Source: Lachnospiraceae bacterium (GTDB lineage: Bacteria > Bacillota > Clostridia > Lachnospirales > Lachnospiraceae). From it: a stretch of 61,643 bases of DNA. Where the stretch lies: NCBI GenBank assembly GCA_024681795.1, contig JAILAD010000064.1:1-61643 (forward strand), in the 5' to 3' direction. The position numbers were made by a program, and so were the translations under genes. Below, one piece after another: positions 44,927 through 53,868 of the stretch (the stretch's first letter is position 1; each line of letters starts with the position of its first letter). The notes under the pieces are model-generated. The model was given only the letters and a program-made list of their open reading frames with translations, did not search any database and was not told the origin of the DNA.

Positions 44927-47340
44927 GGCTCCAGTTGAATCTTAAACTCAAGTTCCGCCATTTCGTTTCCGTACGCATCCTTTACGGTAAGCGTTGCCTT
45001 CCCGGCTTTTCCGACGGACTTCACATAAGTTCCGCCCATACCGCCCGAAAGCGCCGTAATCTTCGGTCCGATCAGTTCCGCTGCGCCTTCGATTTCCAGC
45101 ACAACCGGATCGTTATAATAGCAGAGCGTGTTGTTGTTTTCATCCACCGCACGAATTCTGACGCACGCAACGTCATAGGACTCGATTTCCTTCAGAACGT
45201 TTCTGTCACATTCCATCTCAAAGGAAACTTTCTTCATCGGAGCGATTTTCAATTCCTTTACAATCTTTCCGTCCTTAATCGCCTCAAACCGGTAAGTCAC
45301 GGACTCTCCGCCCCAGTCCCCGATGTACTTGTTGTATAATTCCACCGCATCGGTCATTTTCATATGATGGAATGCCATCAGTTTTGCAGCCTTTAATTTC
45401 GAGCCGGTCGTCATCTGGTAGAGTCCGAATTTGGCAACTTCGTTTAAAATCGCCTTCGTGTCTCTTTCCTGTGCCGGAGTCATTTTCTCGGCTTTCAAGG
45501 CATCTCCGATATAATCGTCAATCTTAATCGGCGGATTCTTTAAATTCGGGAACTGTTTGGAATCATGGACATATTCTTTAATCAGCGTATCGCCCTTATA
45601 CATCTTAACGGAATCAGCGTTGGTAAAAATATATGTCTCGTTCCTGTTGCATCCCGGATGCTCTCCGATGTCCATCGTGGAGGAAATCCAAAGCACCGGA
45701 ACCGCATCCTGCATTTCAGCGTAAACATACGCAGCCATTTTGGGATTACGGAACATATCCAGTACCCCGTGATAACAGATTCTGTCACCCGAACCGAAGT
45801 CCTTATGGGTGTTGTAATCAAACATACACCAGCCGAACGATCCGGCAATGTCGGTATTTTTTTCAACGTCGTTTAAAACCCTCGCATGACGGATGGCATC
45901 TTCCAGCCGCTTTTCCTCCCAGTCAAATGCCTTGGTCGGGAACATGTGGCCCATGTACTCGGTGACCAGATATCCCTTCGCGGGATTCGAGGTCACGTCG
46001 CTCTTTTTGTCAACGCCCTGGTTATCGCCGCAGTGTACGAAATCGTTGTAAGTATAAACATCTTCCAGAAGGTTTGATTTCTTGTAGCACCTGACTCCGC
46101 CGGTCTGACGCACGGGATCGAGTCTGTGCGCCGCCTCATTCGTTCTTTTATAAAAATCATCGTCGTCCACGGATTCATTGATCCTTACACCCCAGAGAAT
46201 AATGGACGTATGATTGCGGTACTGTAATACCATATCCTCGGTATTTTTGATTGCCTTCAGTTTCCAGCTTTCGTCTCCGATATGCTGCCAGCCCGGAATT
46301 TCCGTAAATACCAGAAGTCCGATTTCGTCGCATGCCTCCAGGAAATGGTGGGACTGCGGATAATGCGATGTCCTGACCGCATTCAGACCGAGTTCTTTTT
46401 TCAGAATATAGACATCGTTTCTCTGCGGATTCTTCGGCATTGCATATCCCACATAAGGATAACTCTGATGGCGGTTGAGTCCGCGGATCTTGTATTTTTC
46501 ACCGTTTAAATAAAAACCGTCTTCTTTGAATTCCGCGGTCCTGAAACCGAAACGAATTTCCTTTTCATCTTCCACCACACCGAATTCATCCTGCAGGGAA
46601 AGCTTTAAGGTATAAAGATTCGGCACTTCGGGAGACCAGAGAAGCGGACCCGAAACCGCATAGTTTAACAGTTTCCGGAGAATGCCTCCTTTATCGTTTT
46701 CGCCTTCCGCTTTGCTGCTTTCATCGGAATTTGCAAGCAGTTCCGTTCCGAGTTCCAGTTCCCCCAGCGAAACCACGAGTTTCCTTCCTGCTGCCTCTTT
46801 CGAAGCGCTGATTTCCAGGCGGATGTTTCCGTCCTTATCGCCCGATACATAGGCATCCTCGATATGTGCCGGTTCCTTTACCTCCACATAAACGTCACGG
46901 TAAATTCCGCCGTAGGTCATGTAGTCGATAACAAAACCGAAGGGCGGGATGTTCTGGTCCTCACGGCTGTTGACCTTAACCATAATCAGATTGTTGTGTC
47001 CGTAATCAAGCAGTTCCTTAACATTCATCGTCAGCGCCGTATATCCGCAAAAATGCTCGCCCGCGATTTTTCCGTTGATATACACCACAAAAGAATGTCC
47101 GACTCCCTCGAACGTTAAAAACACATCCTTCCCCATCCAGGAAGCCGGTACATTAAAGGTCTTATGATATGCCGCGATTTTCTGATAGATACTTTCATCA
47201 AAATAGTGAAGCGGGGTTTCTGCTGTCGTATGGGGAATGCGAACTTTTTCCCCTTCCTCGAAATTGTAATCCGTCTTCTCCATTCCCTCCGCAAAGGTAT
47301 CGTTGAAATACCAGTCATTGTTTAAATACAGTCTCTCCAT
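44923..47340 (-). CDS. Beta-galactosidase, GH2
   Basis: 805 residues from the ATG at 47340, seven bases after GGGAG; an ATG two codons earlier lies too close to the site. Jelly-roll domain 1-160, immunoglobulin-like domain about 160-270, then the barrel. Acid/base Glu389 is in LWGVRINES and the nucleophile Glu461 in YLVTEYMGH. A GVRINE rather than GNE motif marks a subfamily branch distant from E. coli LacZ. No signal peptide. The last codon is followed by a TAA that belongs to the hairpin repeat. Confidence 0.93.
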   Translation of the reverse strand: MERLYLNNDWYFNDTFAEGMEKTDYNFEEGEKVRIPHTTAETPLHYFDESIYQKIAAYHKTFNVPASWMGKDVFLTFEGVGHSFVVYINGKIAGEHFCGYTALTMNVKELLDYGHNNLIMVKVNSREDQNIPPFGFVIDYMTYGGIYRDVYVEVKEPAHIEDAYVSGDKDGNIRLEISASKEAAGRKLVVSLGELELGTELLANSDESSKAEGENDKGGILRKLLNYAVSGPLLWSPEVPNLYTLKLSLQDEFGVVEDEKEIRFGFRTAEFKEDGFYLNGEKYKIRGLNRHQSYPYVGYAMPKNPQRNDVYILKKELGLNAVRTSHYPQSHHFLEACDEIGLLVFTEIPGWQHIGDESWKLKAIKNTEDMVLQYRNHTSIILWGVRINESVDDDDFYKRTNEAAHRLDPVRQTGGVRCYKKSNLLEDVYTYNDFVHCGDNQGVDKKSDVTSNPAKGYLVTEYMGHMFPTKAFDWEEKRLEDAIRHARVLNDVEKNTDIAGSFGWCMFDYNTHKDFGSGDRICYHGVLDMFRNPKMAAYVYAEMQDAVPVLWISSTMDIGEHPGCNRNETYIFTNADSVKMYKGDTLIKEYVHDSKQFPNLKNPPIKIDDYIGDALKAEKMTPAQERDTKAILNEVAKFGLYQMTTGSKLKAAKLMAFHHMKMTDAVELYNKYIGDWGGESVTYRFEAIKDGKIVKELKIAPMKKVSFEMECDRNVLKEIESYDVACVRIRAVDENNNTLCYYNDPVVLEIEGAAELIGPKITALSGGMGGTYVKSVGKAGKATLTVKDAYGNEMAELEFKIQLEP

Positions 47341-47363
47341 ACCCATTCTCCCTTCATAAATTC

Positions 47364-47431
47364 GTAATGGGGTCAGGCACCATTACACATTTATTTCTCC
47401 CGTAACAATTTCGTAATGGGGTCAGGCACCA
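47364..47431 (-). repeat. Short hairpin repeat pair, galT-GH2 spacer
   Basis: Copies at 47364-47386 and 47413-47431 (the latter with a truncated arm), 49 bp apart. The whole 68-bp block matches the block at 50310-50378 with only about three differences. Orientation is the same as the operon. Confidence 0.9.
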
Positions 47432-47447
47432 ACCCTGCACCGGTTCC

Positions 47448-48995
47448 TTACAGGCCCTCCGTAAATCGTCTGAATGCTGCCTGTCCTTTTTCGTCTCTTT
47501 TATATACGCCGGCACATTCCAGAACTTTAACAAATACCCTGCCGACTTCATCCTGCATAACCTTGTGAATATGTTCCCCGTCAAGCTGCGATGCATCATA
47601 ATCCGCAATCCATCCGGATACCCAGTCGGCATGCTTTTCGGTCAGTTCGTTTTCTTTCAGTGCTGCGATGACGTCATTTCCTTCCGTAATGATTCTCTCC
47701 GTCTCAGCCAGTTCCTTCTTCAGTCTCGCCGGCAGAATCGCAAATCCCATCACTTCGATTAAGCCGATATTCTCTTTTTTGATATGATGAAGCTCCGCCG
47801 TCGGATGAAAAATCCCCCACGGATGTTCCCCATCTGTCCGGTTGTTCCGTAGAACCAGGTCGATTTCGTATTCTCCGTCCCGCATTCTCACAATCGGTGT
47901 CACGGTATTGTGTAAAATCCTCGGCCCGTCATTTTCCGTGAAAGTATAATTCAGAATTCCGACCGAGGGATCCGAATACTCTCTCCAGCGGTTTAAAATA
48001 TAATCTGACGCATCCTCCGTCTGCTGCCGGTTTTTGCTTCTCAACCGTATCACCGACATCGGCCATTTGATAATTCCCGCCTTTACTTCCGGATAATCCG
48101 GAAGCGTGAAATGATATTCATACTCCGCCCTCGCCATTGCGAAGGTATAATTTCCGCCCTGAAAATGGTCATGGCTTAAAATCGATCCGCCCACAATCGG
48201 CAAATCCGCATTGGAACCCACGATATAGTGCGGAAATAAATCGATAAAATCGAATAACTTCGTAAATACGCTCCTGTCTATTTTCATCGGGATATGTTTT
48301 TTGTTTAATACAATGCAGTGCTCGTTATAGTAAACGTAGGGTGAATACTGCAAAAAGTATTCCTCATTTCCGAGAGTTACCGGAATCAGGCGGTGATTCT
48401 GCCTTGCCGGATGGGAAAGATGTCCCGCATATCCCTCATTCTCTCTGCAAAGCAGGCACGCCGGATATCCGCTTTTTTTCATCTGTCCCGCCGCCGCAAT
48501 GGCCTTCGGGTCCTTCTCCGGTTTTGCCAGATTGATGGAAACGTCAATCGGACCGTACTCCGTATCCGTCACCCATTTTTCGTCTTTTACGATGCGGTCG
48601 GTCCGGATATAATTCGTTGCCTTGGAAAAATGATAATAGTATGCGGTTGCTTCCTCCGGTGATTTTTTATAAAATTCCCGGAAGGTACGCTGTACCTCGC
48701 CCGGAGGCGGGGTAATTGCACCCATCAGCTTTGTATCGAATAAATCCCGGTACGTGATTCCGTCTTCTTTTAACAGTCCCTTTTCCAGCGCCCTGTCGCA
48801 AAGATCCGAAAGAATTTCCGCCACGGGTCTTTGCGTTTGTCCCTTGCGCTTTTCAAGATAAGAATCGTAGGATTCCTCAAAGCCCGTAACTTCCAGCATT
48901 TCCGCCAGCACATTGATTCTGTATGCTGTATCTTCCTTTGCAATCAGCCCCTGAAGGCATCCGTATTCAATTAACTCGTAAATCAGAGTTTCCAT
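47448..48995 (-). CDS. galT: Galactose-1-phosphate uridylyltransferase, class II
   Basis: 515 residues from the second of two adjacent ATGs (four bases after AGGAGG; the first is only one base away). CLLCRENEGYAGH and the SHDHFQGG motif are typical of the Firmicute class II GalT. It exchanges UMP between UDP-glucose and galactose-1-phosphate. The galK stop codon overlaps its ribosome binding site, so the two are coupled. galE is not in the window. Confidence 0.95.
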   Translation of the reverse strand: METLIYELIEYGCLQGLIAKEDTAYRINVLAEMLEVTGFEESYDSYLEKRKGQTQRPVAEILSDLCDRALEKGLLKEDGITYRDLFDTKLMGAITPPPGEVQRTFREFYKKSPEEATAYYYHFSKATNYIRTDRIVKDEKWVTDTEYGPIDVSINLAKPEKDPKAIAAAGQMKKSGYPACLLCRENEGYAGHLSHPARQNHRLIPVTLGNEEYFLQYSPYVYYNEHCIVLNKKHIPMKIDRSVFTKLFDFIDLFPHYIVGSNADLPIVGGSILSHDHFQGGNYTFAMARAEYEYHFTLPDYPEVKAGIIKWPMSVIRLRSKNRQQTEDASDYILNRWREYSDPSVGILNYTFTENDGPRILHNTVTPIVRMRDGEYEIDLVLRNNRTDGEHPWGIFHPTAELHHIKKENIGLIEVMGFAILPARLKKELAETERIITEGNDVIAALKENELTEKHADWVSGWIADYDASQLDGEHIHKVMQDEVGRVFVKVLECAGVYKRDEKGQAAFRRFTEGL

Positions 48996-49003
48996 CATTC
49001 CTC

Positions 49004-50287
49004 CTAAAATACCTGCATTCCGCCGTACTTCCTGATTTTCAGCACGTGGCAGGTCTTCTTTCCGAATACCTTTTCCATCGTTTCTTTGTATTTCGCAACA
49101 TCCTTATCCTTTACAAATGCCTGAATCGTACCGGCAAAACCGCCGCCGTGTACGCGGAATGCGGATGCGTTTTCGTTTAATGCAATATCGCTGAAGGCAA
49201 GTGCCAGTGACACATTCTGCCTTGTCACGTCCGAGGGGGTGTATACATTTTGCAGATACTCGAAAGAGGATCTTCCGGATGCACGTACCTCCGTCAGGAA
49301 TTTCGACATATTATTTTTCTTTAATGCCGCAACGCCTTCCCTGACTCTTTCATTTTCCTTTATAAAATGCAACGTCCTGAGCACCGCTCTGTCGCCGTAT
49401 TTGGAGCGGAGCTGCACAATATTTTCCATGACGTCTTCCACGGTAATTCCGAGCAAAACCTTCCTGCCGAAGAACCCTGCGATGCTTTTCATCTCTCTCG
49501 GAATCGCGGCATATTCGTCCGTCAGGTCCGCATGCGAGCCTTTCGTATCCGTGATGCAGAGGCTGTATCCGTGGGAGGCCAGATCAAAATCAATCTTCTC
49601 CACCTTCGGCTCATCCGGATCCGCAAAATCCACATGCACGAGGTTTCCGACCGAGCAGGCCATCTGGTCCATCAAACCGCAGGGTTTTCCGAAGTACACA
49701 TTCTCCGCAAACTGTCCGATAATTGCGATCTCCGTGGCACTTACCGTACCCTTGTTATATACGTAATTCAAAATCGTTCCGAGAAGCGTTTCAAATGCTG
49801 CGGAGGAGGAGAGTCCCGCACCAATAATGACATCGCTTGTAACGTATGCTTCAAAGCCGCCGGTCTTGTATCCCTTATACTCAAAGCCCTTCAGGACACC
49901 CTTGATTAAAGCCTTGGTTCCGCCCTTCTCACCGCTTAAGCATTTTAAATTGCTTAAATCCACCGTGATTTCCTTATATCCGTCGGAGGTCACTTTCACA
50001 ATGCGCTCTTTAAGGGGATGCACCACCGCTATGGCATCCAGATTTACACTTGCCGCAAGAATCTCTCCCTGCTGGTGATCGGTGTGATTTCCCATTACCT
50101 CACTTCTTCCGGGTGCGGAAAAAACCATTACTTTTTCGTTTCCGTATATTTCCTTAAACTTCTCCAGCGCCTTAACATAACGTTCCTTCTGGTATTCCAC
50201 CATACTTTCGTCTGCATAAATATCAAGAAACCGGGCATCTTCTTTCCCGGATTGAATCTGTTTTTCAAGCCCTGCGATATTTCCCAT
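49004..50287 (-). CDS. galK: Galactokinase
   Basis: 427 residues from the ATG at 50287 with GGAGG seven bases upstream. A longer frame starting in the hairpin repeat is rejected. PGRSEVMGNHTDHQQG (near 60-75) is the galactokinase signature and GAGLSSSAAFE the ATP loop; the last part VHGGGFAGTIQAF is GHMP motif 3. It phosphorylates galactose for the Leloir pathway. It is the first gene of the operon, read from the promoter at 50392-50420. Confidence 0.95.
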   Translation of the reverse strand: MGNIAGLEKQIQSGKEDARFLDIYADESMVEYQKERYVKALEKFKEIYGNEKVMVFSAPGRSEVMGNHTDHQQGEILAASVNLDAIAVVHPLKERIVKVTSDGYKEITVDLSNLKCLSGEKGGTKALIKGVLKGFEYKGYKTGGFEAYVTSDVIIGAGLSSSAAFETLLGTILNYVYNKGTVSATEIAIIGQFAENVYFGKPCGLMDQMACSVGNLVHVDFADPDEPKVEKIDFDLASHGYSLCITDTKGSHADLTDEYAAIPREMKSIAGFFGRKVLLGITVEDVMENIVQLRSKYGDRAVLRTLHFIKENERVREGVAALKKNNMSKFLTEVRASGRSSFEYLQNVYTPSDVTRQNVSLALAFSDIALNENASAFRVHGGGFAGTIQAFVKDKDVAKYKETMEKVFGKKTCHVLKIRKYGGMQVF

Positions 50288-50309
50288 GACGTTTCCTCCA
50301 ATCCATTTT

Positions 50310-50378
50310 GTAATGGGGTCAGGCACCATTACACATTTATTTCCCCCGCAACAATTTTGTAATGGGGTCAGGCACCAT
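50310..50378 (-). repeat. Short hairpin repeat pair in the galK leader
   Basis: Copies at 50310-50332 and 50359-50378 (truncated arm), 49 bp apart. Both lie between the predicted transcription start (near 50386) and the galK start codon, so they are transcribed. Confidence 0.9.
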
Positions 50379-50391
50379 CCTGCTTATAACC

Positions 50392-50420
50392 AATTTAACA
50401 TTTGTTTACTATATCGTCAA
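50392..50420 (-). promoter_or_regulatory. Promoter of the galactoside operon
   Basis: Minus strand TTGACG (50415-50420), 17-nt spacer, TAAATT (50392-50397). One TTGTTTACTA box lies in the spacer. Confidence 0.75.
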
Positions 50421-50442
50421 TTTGTTTACCTATTGTTTACTA
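50402..50442. promoter_or_regulatory. Operator boxes at the gal promoter
   Basis: TTGTTTACTA-type boxes at 50402-50411, 50422-50431 (TTGTTTACCT) and 50433-50442. The last two are 11 bp apart, one helical turn, in direct orientation. They cover the spacer and the region upstream of the -35. They match the inverse boxes before the divergent LacI gene, so that protein is the likely ligand. Confidence 0.65.
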
Positions 50443-50505
50443 ATAAAAAATTTCCTCCGTCTTTTGTTTGTTTTTGCCAAAATTATGATATTTTTGTGTC
50501 TTGTA

Positions 50506-50534
50506 TTGAATCTCGAAAGAAGAACATATAATAT
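50506..50534 (+). promoter_or_regulatory. Promoter of the LacI-family gene
   Basis: TTGAAT (50506-50511), 17-nt spacer, TAATAT (50529-50534); an overlapping TATAAT at 50527-50532 would fit with 15 nt. Transcription would start near 50541, upstream of two operator boxes. Confidence 0.55.
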
Positions 50535-50565
50535 GATTCCATAAAGTTGTTTTACAGCAGGAAAT

Positions 50566-50585
50566 AAGTAAACATTTAGTAAACA
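50566..50585. promoter_or_regulatory. Operator boxes in the LacI-gene leader
   Basis: AAGTAAACA (50566-50574) and TAGTAAACA (50577-50585), 11 bp apart, are the inverse of the boxes at the gal promoter. They lie about 20-40 nt before the ATG, where a bound repressor would block its own gene. Confidence 0.6.
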
Positions 50586-50604
50586 TGATATACAGGAGTA
50601 TCGT

Positions 50605-51636
50605 ATGGCAACAATCCGCGACATTGCAAAAGAAGCCGGCATTTCCGCCGGTGCCGTATCCCGAATCTTGAATCAGGACGAGACCTTAAGCGTCTCCAAA
50701 GAAACCCGCGAGCGCGTTCTGCAGATTGCAACCAGAGTCGGGTACACGAAGCCCCTTCACTCTGCTGCCGCAAAAAAGCCGGCATTTACCATAGGAATCG
50801 TCCAATGGTTCTCAGCCGATGAAGAACTGACGGATACCTATTACCTCGCAGCCAGACAGGGGGTGGAGGATTTCTGCGGCAAGAACAATATCGCGATTAC
50901 GCGGCTCTTCCCGTCCGATGAAGACCCTGCCGAGGTTTTAAAAAATGTGGACGGTCTTGTCTGCATCGGAAAATTTTCCGATAAGGAAATCAAAAACTTC
51001 ATCCGGATCTGTAAAAACATCGTATTTCTCGACCGTCCCGTGGATAAGTACAAAATCACTTCCATCACAATGGATTTCGAACAGTCCGTCCGCGATGCGC
51101 TCCACTATCTGGAGTCTTTAGGGCATAAAAAAATCGCCTATCTCGGCGGTCAGGAATATGTCGGCAATCACGAACCGATTACGGATCCCAGAAAGAAAGC
51201 ATATTTAAGCTATATGAAACGGCATAACCTGGACGGCGAAAGCTGGGTTATGGAGGAATCGTTTAACTCCGCATCCGGATATGACATGATGAAAAAAATC
51301 TTAGCCATGAAAAAACGCCCGACTGCGGTTTTTGCTGCAAGCGATGCCATTGCAATCGGCGCAATGCGCGCCGTTTCGGAAGCGGGGCTTTCCGTTCCGG
51401 GAGACATTTCCTTAATCGGCTTCAATGACGTGGATGCCTGCAAATACACCACTCCGGCCCTGACTTCGATTCATGCACCCGCCTATGACATGGGTGCGCA
51501 CGGAGCAAACCTTGTATATGTTTCCTCCAATCTGCAGATTCACACCCCCCTGAAAGTAAAAATTCCCTGTGAGCTGATGAAACGGGAATCCTGCAGTGAA
51601 GTTTGTAAAGCCGGAGGATCTGCCATAATCAAATAA
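50605..51636 (+). CDS. LacI/GalR-family transcriptional regulator of the gal operon
   Basis: 343 residues. Helix-turn-helix IRDIAKEAGISAGAVSRILN at 4-23, hinge near 45-57, and a periplasmic-binding-type effector domain with GIVQWFS, GLVCIGKFSD, FLDRP, HKKIAYLGG and FAASDAIAIGAM. AGGAG precedes the ATG by six bases. It is divergent from galK across a 317-nt region with five related boxes, so it most likely represses both units and is relieved by galactose or a galactoside. GalR is a fair working name but the effector is unknown. Confidence 0.9.
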   Translation: MATIRDIAKEAGISAGAVSRILNQDETLSVSKETRERVLQIATRVGYTKPLHSAAAKKPAFTIGIVQWFSADEELTDTYYLAARQGVEDFCGKNNIAITRLFPSDEDPAEVLKNVDGLVCIGKFSDKEIKNFIRICKNIVFLDRPVDKYKITSITMDFEQSVRDALHYLESLGHKKIAYLGGQEYVGNHEPITDPRKKAYLSYMKRHNLDGESWVMEESFNSASGYDMMKKILAMKKRPTAVFAASDAIAIGAMRAVSEAGLSVPGDISLIGFNDVDACKYTTPALTSIHAPAYDMGAHGANLVYVSSNLQIHTPLKVKIPCELMKRESCSEVCKAGGSAIIK

Positions 51637-51659
51637 TCGGTTTTTATTTCGTTTTCATT

Positions 51660-53012
51660 TTATTTCAATTTTTTCAGTTCCGAAGTTGCAAGCGGAATCG
51701 CAATCAGAAATGCCAGAAGATCCGCAAGTGCCTGCGTGATTTCAAGCCCGCGGATTCCGAAAAGATACGTTAACAGGTATAAAAGCGGAATAAAGCAAAG
51801 TCCGCTACGACAGGAAGACGCAATCGATGCCTTCAGTCCCTTTCCCGTTGCCTGAAGAAGCATATTCGCCATGGAAGAAAAGCCGAGAAAAATCAAAGCC
51901 GCAGCCTGCCATCTTAAAGCCGGCACTCCGATTCCCACAACGGCAGGGTCATTTCGCATCACGGTAATAATCGGTCTTGCAAAAATGATTAATACTAAAG
52001 CTCCGAAAGTCAGAAAAATCGTCCCGTATTTTACACAGAAGAAAAATCCCTCCCGGACACGATTCTTTAACCCTGCTCCGTAATTGTAGGAACATACCGG
52101 CTGGAATCCCTGTCCGAATCCTATCATCGCACATCCAATCATCATTACCACTCGCGTTACCACGGACATTGCCGCTACTGCCGCATTGCCTCCGAAATTC
52201 CTTGCCACTTTGTTCATAAGAAGTGTCGCAATTGCCGCAAGGCCCTGCCTCAAAAGGGAAGCCATACCGCCGTTGACAATCTCTTTGATATAGTGAAAAT
52301 TTATCCGGACTTTGCTTATTCTGAGTCTTAAATTCGACCCCTTCGTCGTTCCGATTAAGAGAACCACAAAACTTACAAACTGCGCGGAAATCGTCGCCAC
52401 CGCCGCACCGGAAATTCCCATATGAAAACCGAAAATCAGAAGCGGATCCAGTCCGATGTTTACAACGGCTCCGCAGAAAAGACCGACCATGGCATAAATT
52501 GCCGCCCCCTGAAACCGGAGCTGGTTGTTTACCACAAACTGACAGGTCATAAAAGGCGCACCGATTAAAATAATTCTCATATAATTTACCGTCTTTTCAA
52601 TGCTCGCCTCGTCAGCCCCCAAAAAATAAGCCAGGGGAGCGGCAAAAACATTTCCGAGTATCGTAATCAAAACACCGAGTATCGCTGCCACCGCAAATCC
52701 GGTTGCCGCCATTTCCTCCGCCTTTTCCTTTTCGCCCGCACCGAGCATTCTTGACAGATAGGTACCTGACCCCTGTCCGCAGAAGAAACCGACAGCCTGA
52801 ATCATGGCCATCATTGTAAAAACAAATCCTACCGCTGCAGTATCTTCCGTGGAAATCTGTCCCACAAAAAAAGTGTCCGCGGTATTGTATACTCCGGTAA
52901 CCAGCATACTGATTATTGTCGGAACCGCCAGTTTAATAATCAGTTTCGGAACGGGCGTTTCCGTAAGCATTTTAAATTTATCGATTTCTTTTTTCTGTTT
53001 TCTGTCTGCCAT
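51660..53012 (-). CDS. MATE-family multidrug/sodium antiporter
   Basis: 450 residues from the ATG at 53012; the open frame goes four codons further to a TTG, and neither has a strong binding site. Twelve helices in two related halves, beginning with PKLIIKLAVPTIISMLVTGVYNTADTFFVG, typical of MATE exporters. Substrate unknown. It converges on the LacI gene with 23 nt between and no clear terminator. A hairpin lies 15 nt before its start. Confidence 0.9.
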   Translation of the reverse strand: MADRKQKKEIDKFKMLTETPVPKLIIKLAVPTIISMLVTGVYNTADTFFVGQISTEDTAAVGFVFTMMAMIQAVGFFCGQGSGTYLSRMLGAGEKEKAEEMAATGFAVAAILGVLITILGNVFAAPLAYFLGADEASIEKTVNYMRIILIGAPFMTCQFVVNNQLRFQGAAIYAMVGLFCGAVVNIGLDPLLIFGFHMGISGAAVATISAQFVSFVVLLIGTTKGSNLRLRISKVRINFHYIKEIVNGGMASLLRQGLAAIATLLMNKVARNFGGNAAVAAMSVVTRVVMMIGCAMIGFGQGFQPVCSYNYGAGLKNRVREGFFFCVKYGTIFLTFGALVLIIFARPIITVMRNDPAVVGIGVPALRWQAAALIFLGFSSMANMLLQATGKGLKASIASSCRSGLCFIPLLYLLTYLFGIRGLEITQALADLLAFLIAIPLATSELKKLK

Positions 53013-53026
53013 ACTTTTACTCAAAA

Positions 53027-53052
53027 GAGAACTGTCGCTTAGGACAGTTCCC
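53027..53052 (-). terminator. Hairpin between the charged surface protein and the MATE gene
   Basis: GAACTGTC (53029-53036) and GACAGTTC (53043-53050) with a six-base loop, followed by TCTCTTTTG on the minus strand. The T-run is interrupted, so it may terminate weakly or shape translation of the MATE gene. Confidence 0.4.
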
Positions 53053-53110
53053 TCTCTCTTCCCGTTTTTTTCTTTTCCCGTTTTGTTTTCTTTTCCCGTT
53101 TCCGTTTTCT

Positions 53111-53770
53111 TTACTCGATTTCCACTAACGGTAACTCTACCGGTTCCTCTTTCGGATTTTCTTCGGAATCCGCCGGTTTATTCTGCTCCGGATCCTGTCC
53201 CGGATTGAATTCAATTCCGCCCGGCAGTTCGTCTTCTATAATAATTACCGGTTCTTCAGACTTTCCGTCCCCGGACTTATTATCTTTTGTTTTATCTTCT
53301 TTCGTTTTTTTTTCTTTCGTCGTATCTTTGCCCGTCTTGTCGTTCTCTGACTTACCGTTTTCTGTTTTACTATCTCCTGCTCCGGATCCGTCCGTTTTAC
53401 CGTCCGTAACTTTCACGGTTTGCAAACTGTCTTCTCCGGCTTCGTTTTTTTCCTCATCTGATTTTTTCACAGCATCCTTTTTCCCGTCACCCGAATCTTT
53501 TCTGTCATTCTTTTCCTCATCGTCAGAATTATATTTTCCGTCGTTTACAGAATTCTTATCCGGATTTACATCCCCGGAATTTTCTTTTTTCTCTCCGATA
53601 TTGTCCGCTCTCTCATTTATGGAAACCTCTTCCTGTTCTTTACTCTCGCCGATCCTGCTTTCATCGTTTAACTCTGCTTTTTTCTTCACGAAAAAAAATC
53701 CCGCACCCAGACTGAGTACAAGAACAAGCAGAACCGCTATAATTGTAAAAAACAAAATGTTTCTTTTCAA
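53111..53770 (-). CDS. Membrane-anchored Lys/Asp/Glu-rich protein
   Basis: 219 residues from a TTG at 53770, with AGGTG eight bases upstream and no internal ATG before the membrane segment. Residues 5-28 are a hydrophobic anchor followed by KKK, and the rest is polar low-complexity sequence full of K, D, E, G and S, ending in a Pro/Glu-rich stretch. It probably extends outside the cell as an unfolded stalk. No recognised domain, no function assigned. Confidence 0.6.
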   Translation of the reverse strand: MKRNILFFTIIAVLLVLVLSLGAGFFFVKKKAELNDESRIGESKEQEEVSINERADNIGEKKENSGDVNPDKNSVNDGKYNSDDEEKNDRKDSGDGKKDAVKKSDEEKNEAGEDSLQTVKVTDGKTDGSGAGDSKTENGKSENDKTGKDTTKEKKTKEDKTKDNKSGDGKSEEPVIIIEDELPGGIEFNPGQDPEQNKPADSEENPKEEPVELPLVEIE

Positions 53771-53825
53771 TTTCCTGTCACCTGTTTAAATACTTCGGCG
53801 TCTTATCTGCTTCCTCTTTCCGATC

Positions 53826-53867
53826 CATTCAAATGAATTCATTCAAACGAATCCATTCAAATTAATC
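53826..53867. repeat. Three tandem 14-bp repeats
   Basis: CATTCAAATGAATT, CATTCAAACGAATC and CATTCAAATTAATC at 53826-53839, 53840-53853 and 53854-53867. The first unit contains the palindrome ATTCAAATGAAT-like dyad ATTCAnnTGAAT. They lie between the transglutaminase terminator and the charged-protein gene, where a promoter would be expected, so they may bind a regulator. Confidence 0.6.
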
Positions 53868-53868
53868 C

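Noticed and set aside
50288..50329. Longer N-terminus of galactokinase
   Set aside because: It begins inside the hairpin repeat; GGAGG is seven bases before the ATG at 50287.
52757..52778. Hairpin-repeat core GGGGTCAGGTACC within the MATE gene
   Set aside because: The arms are missing and the bases encode a conserved GSGTYLS segment, so the match is coincidence.
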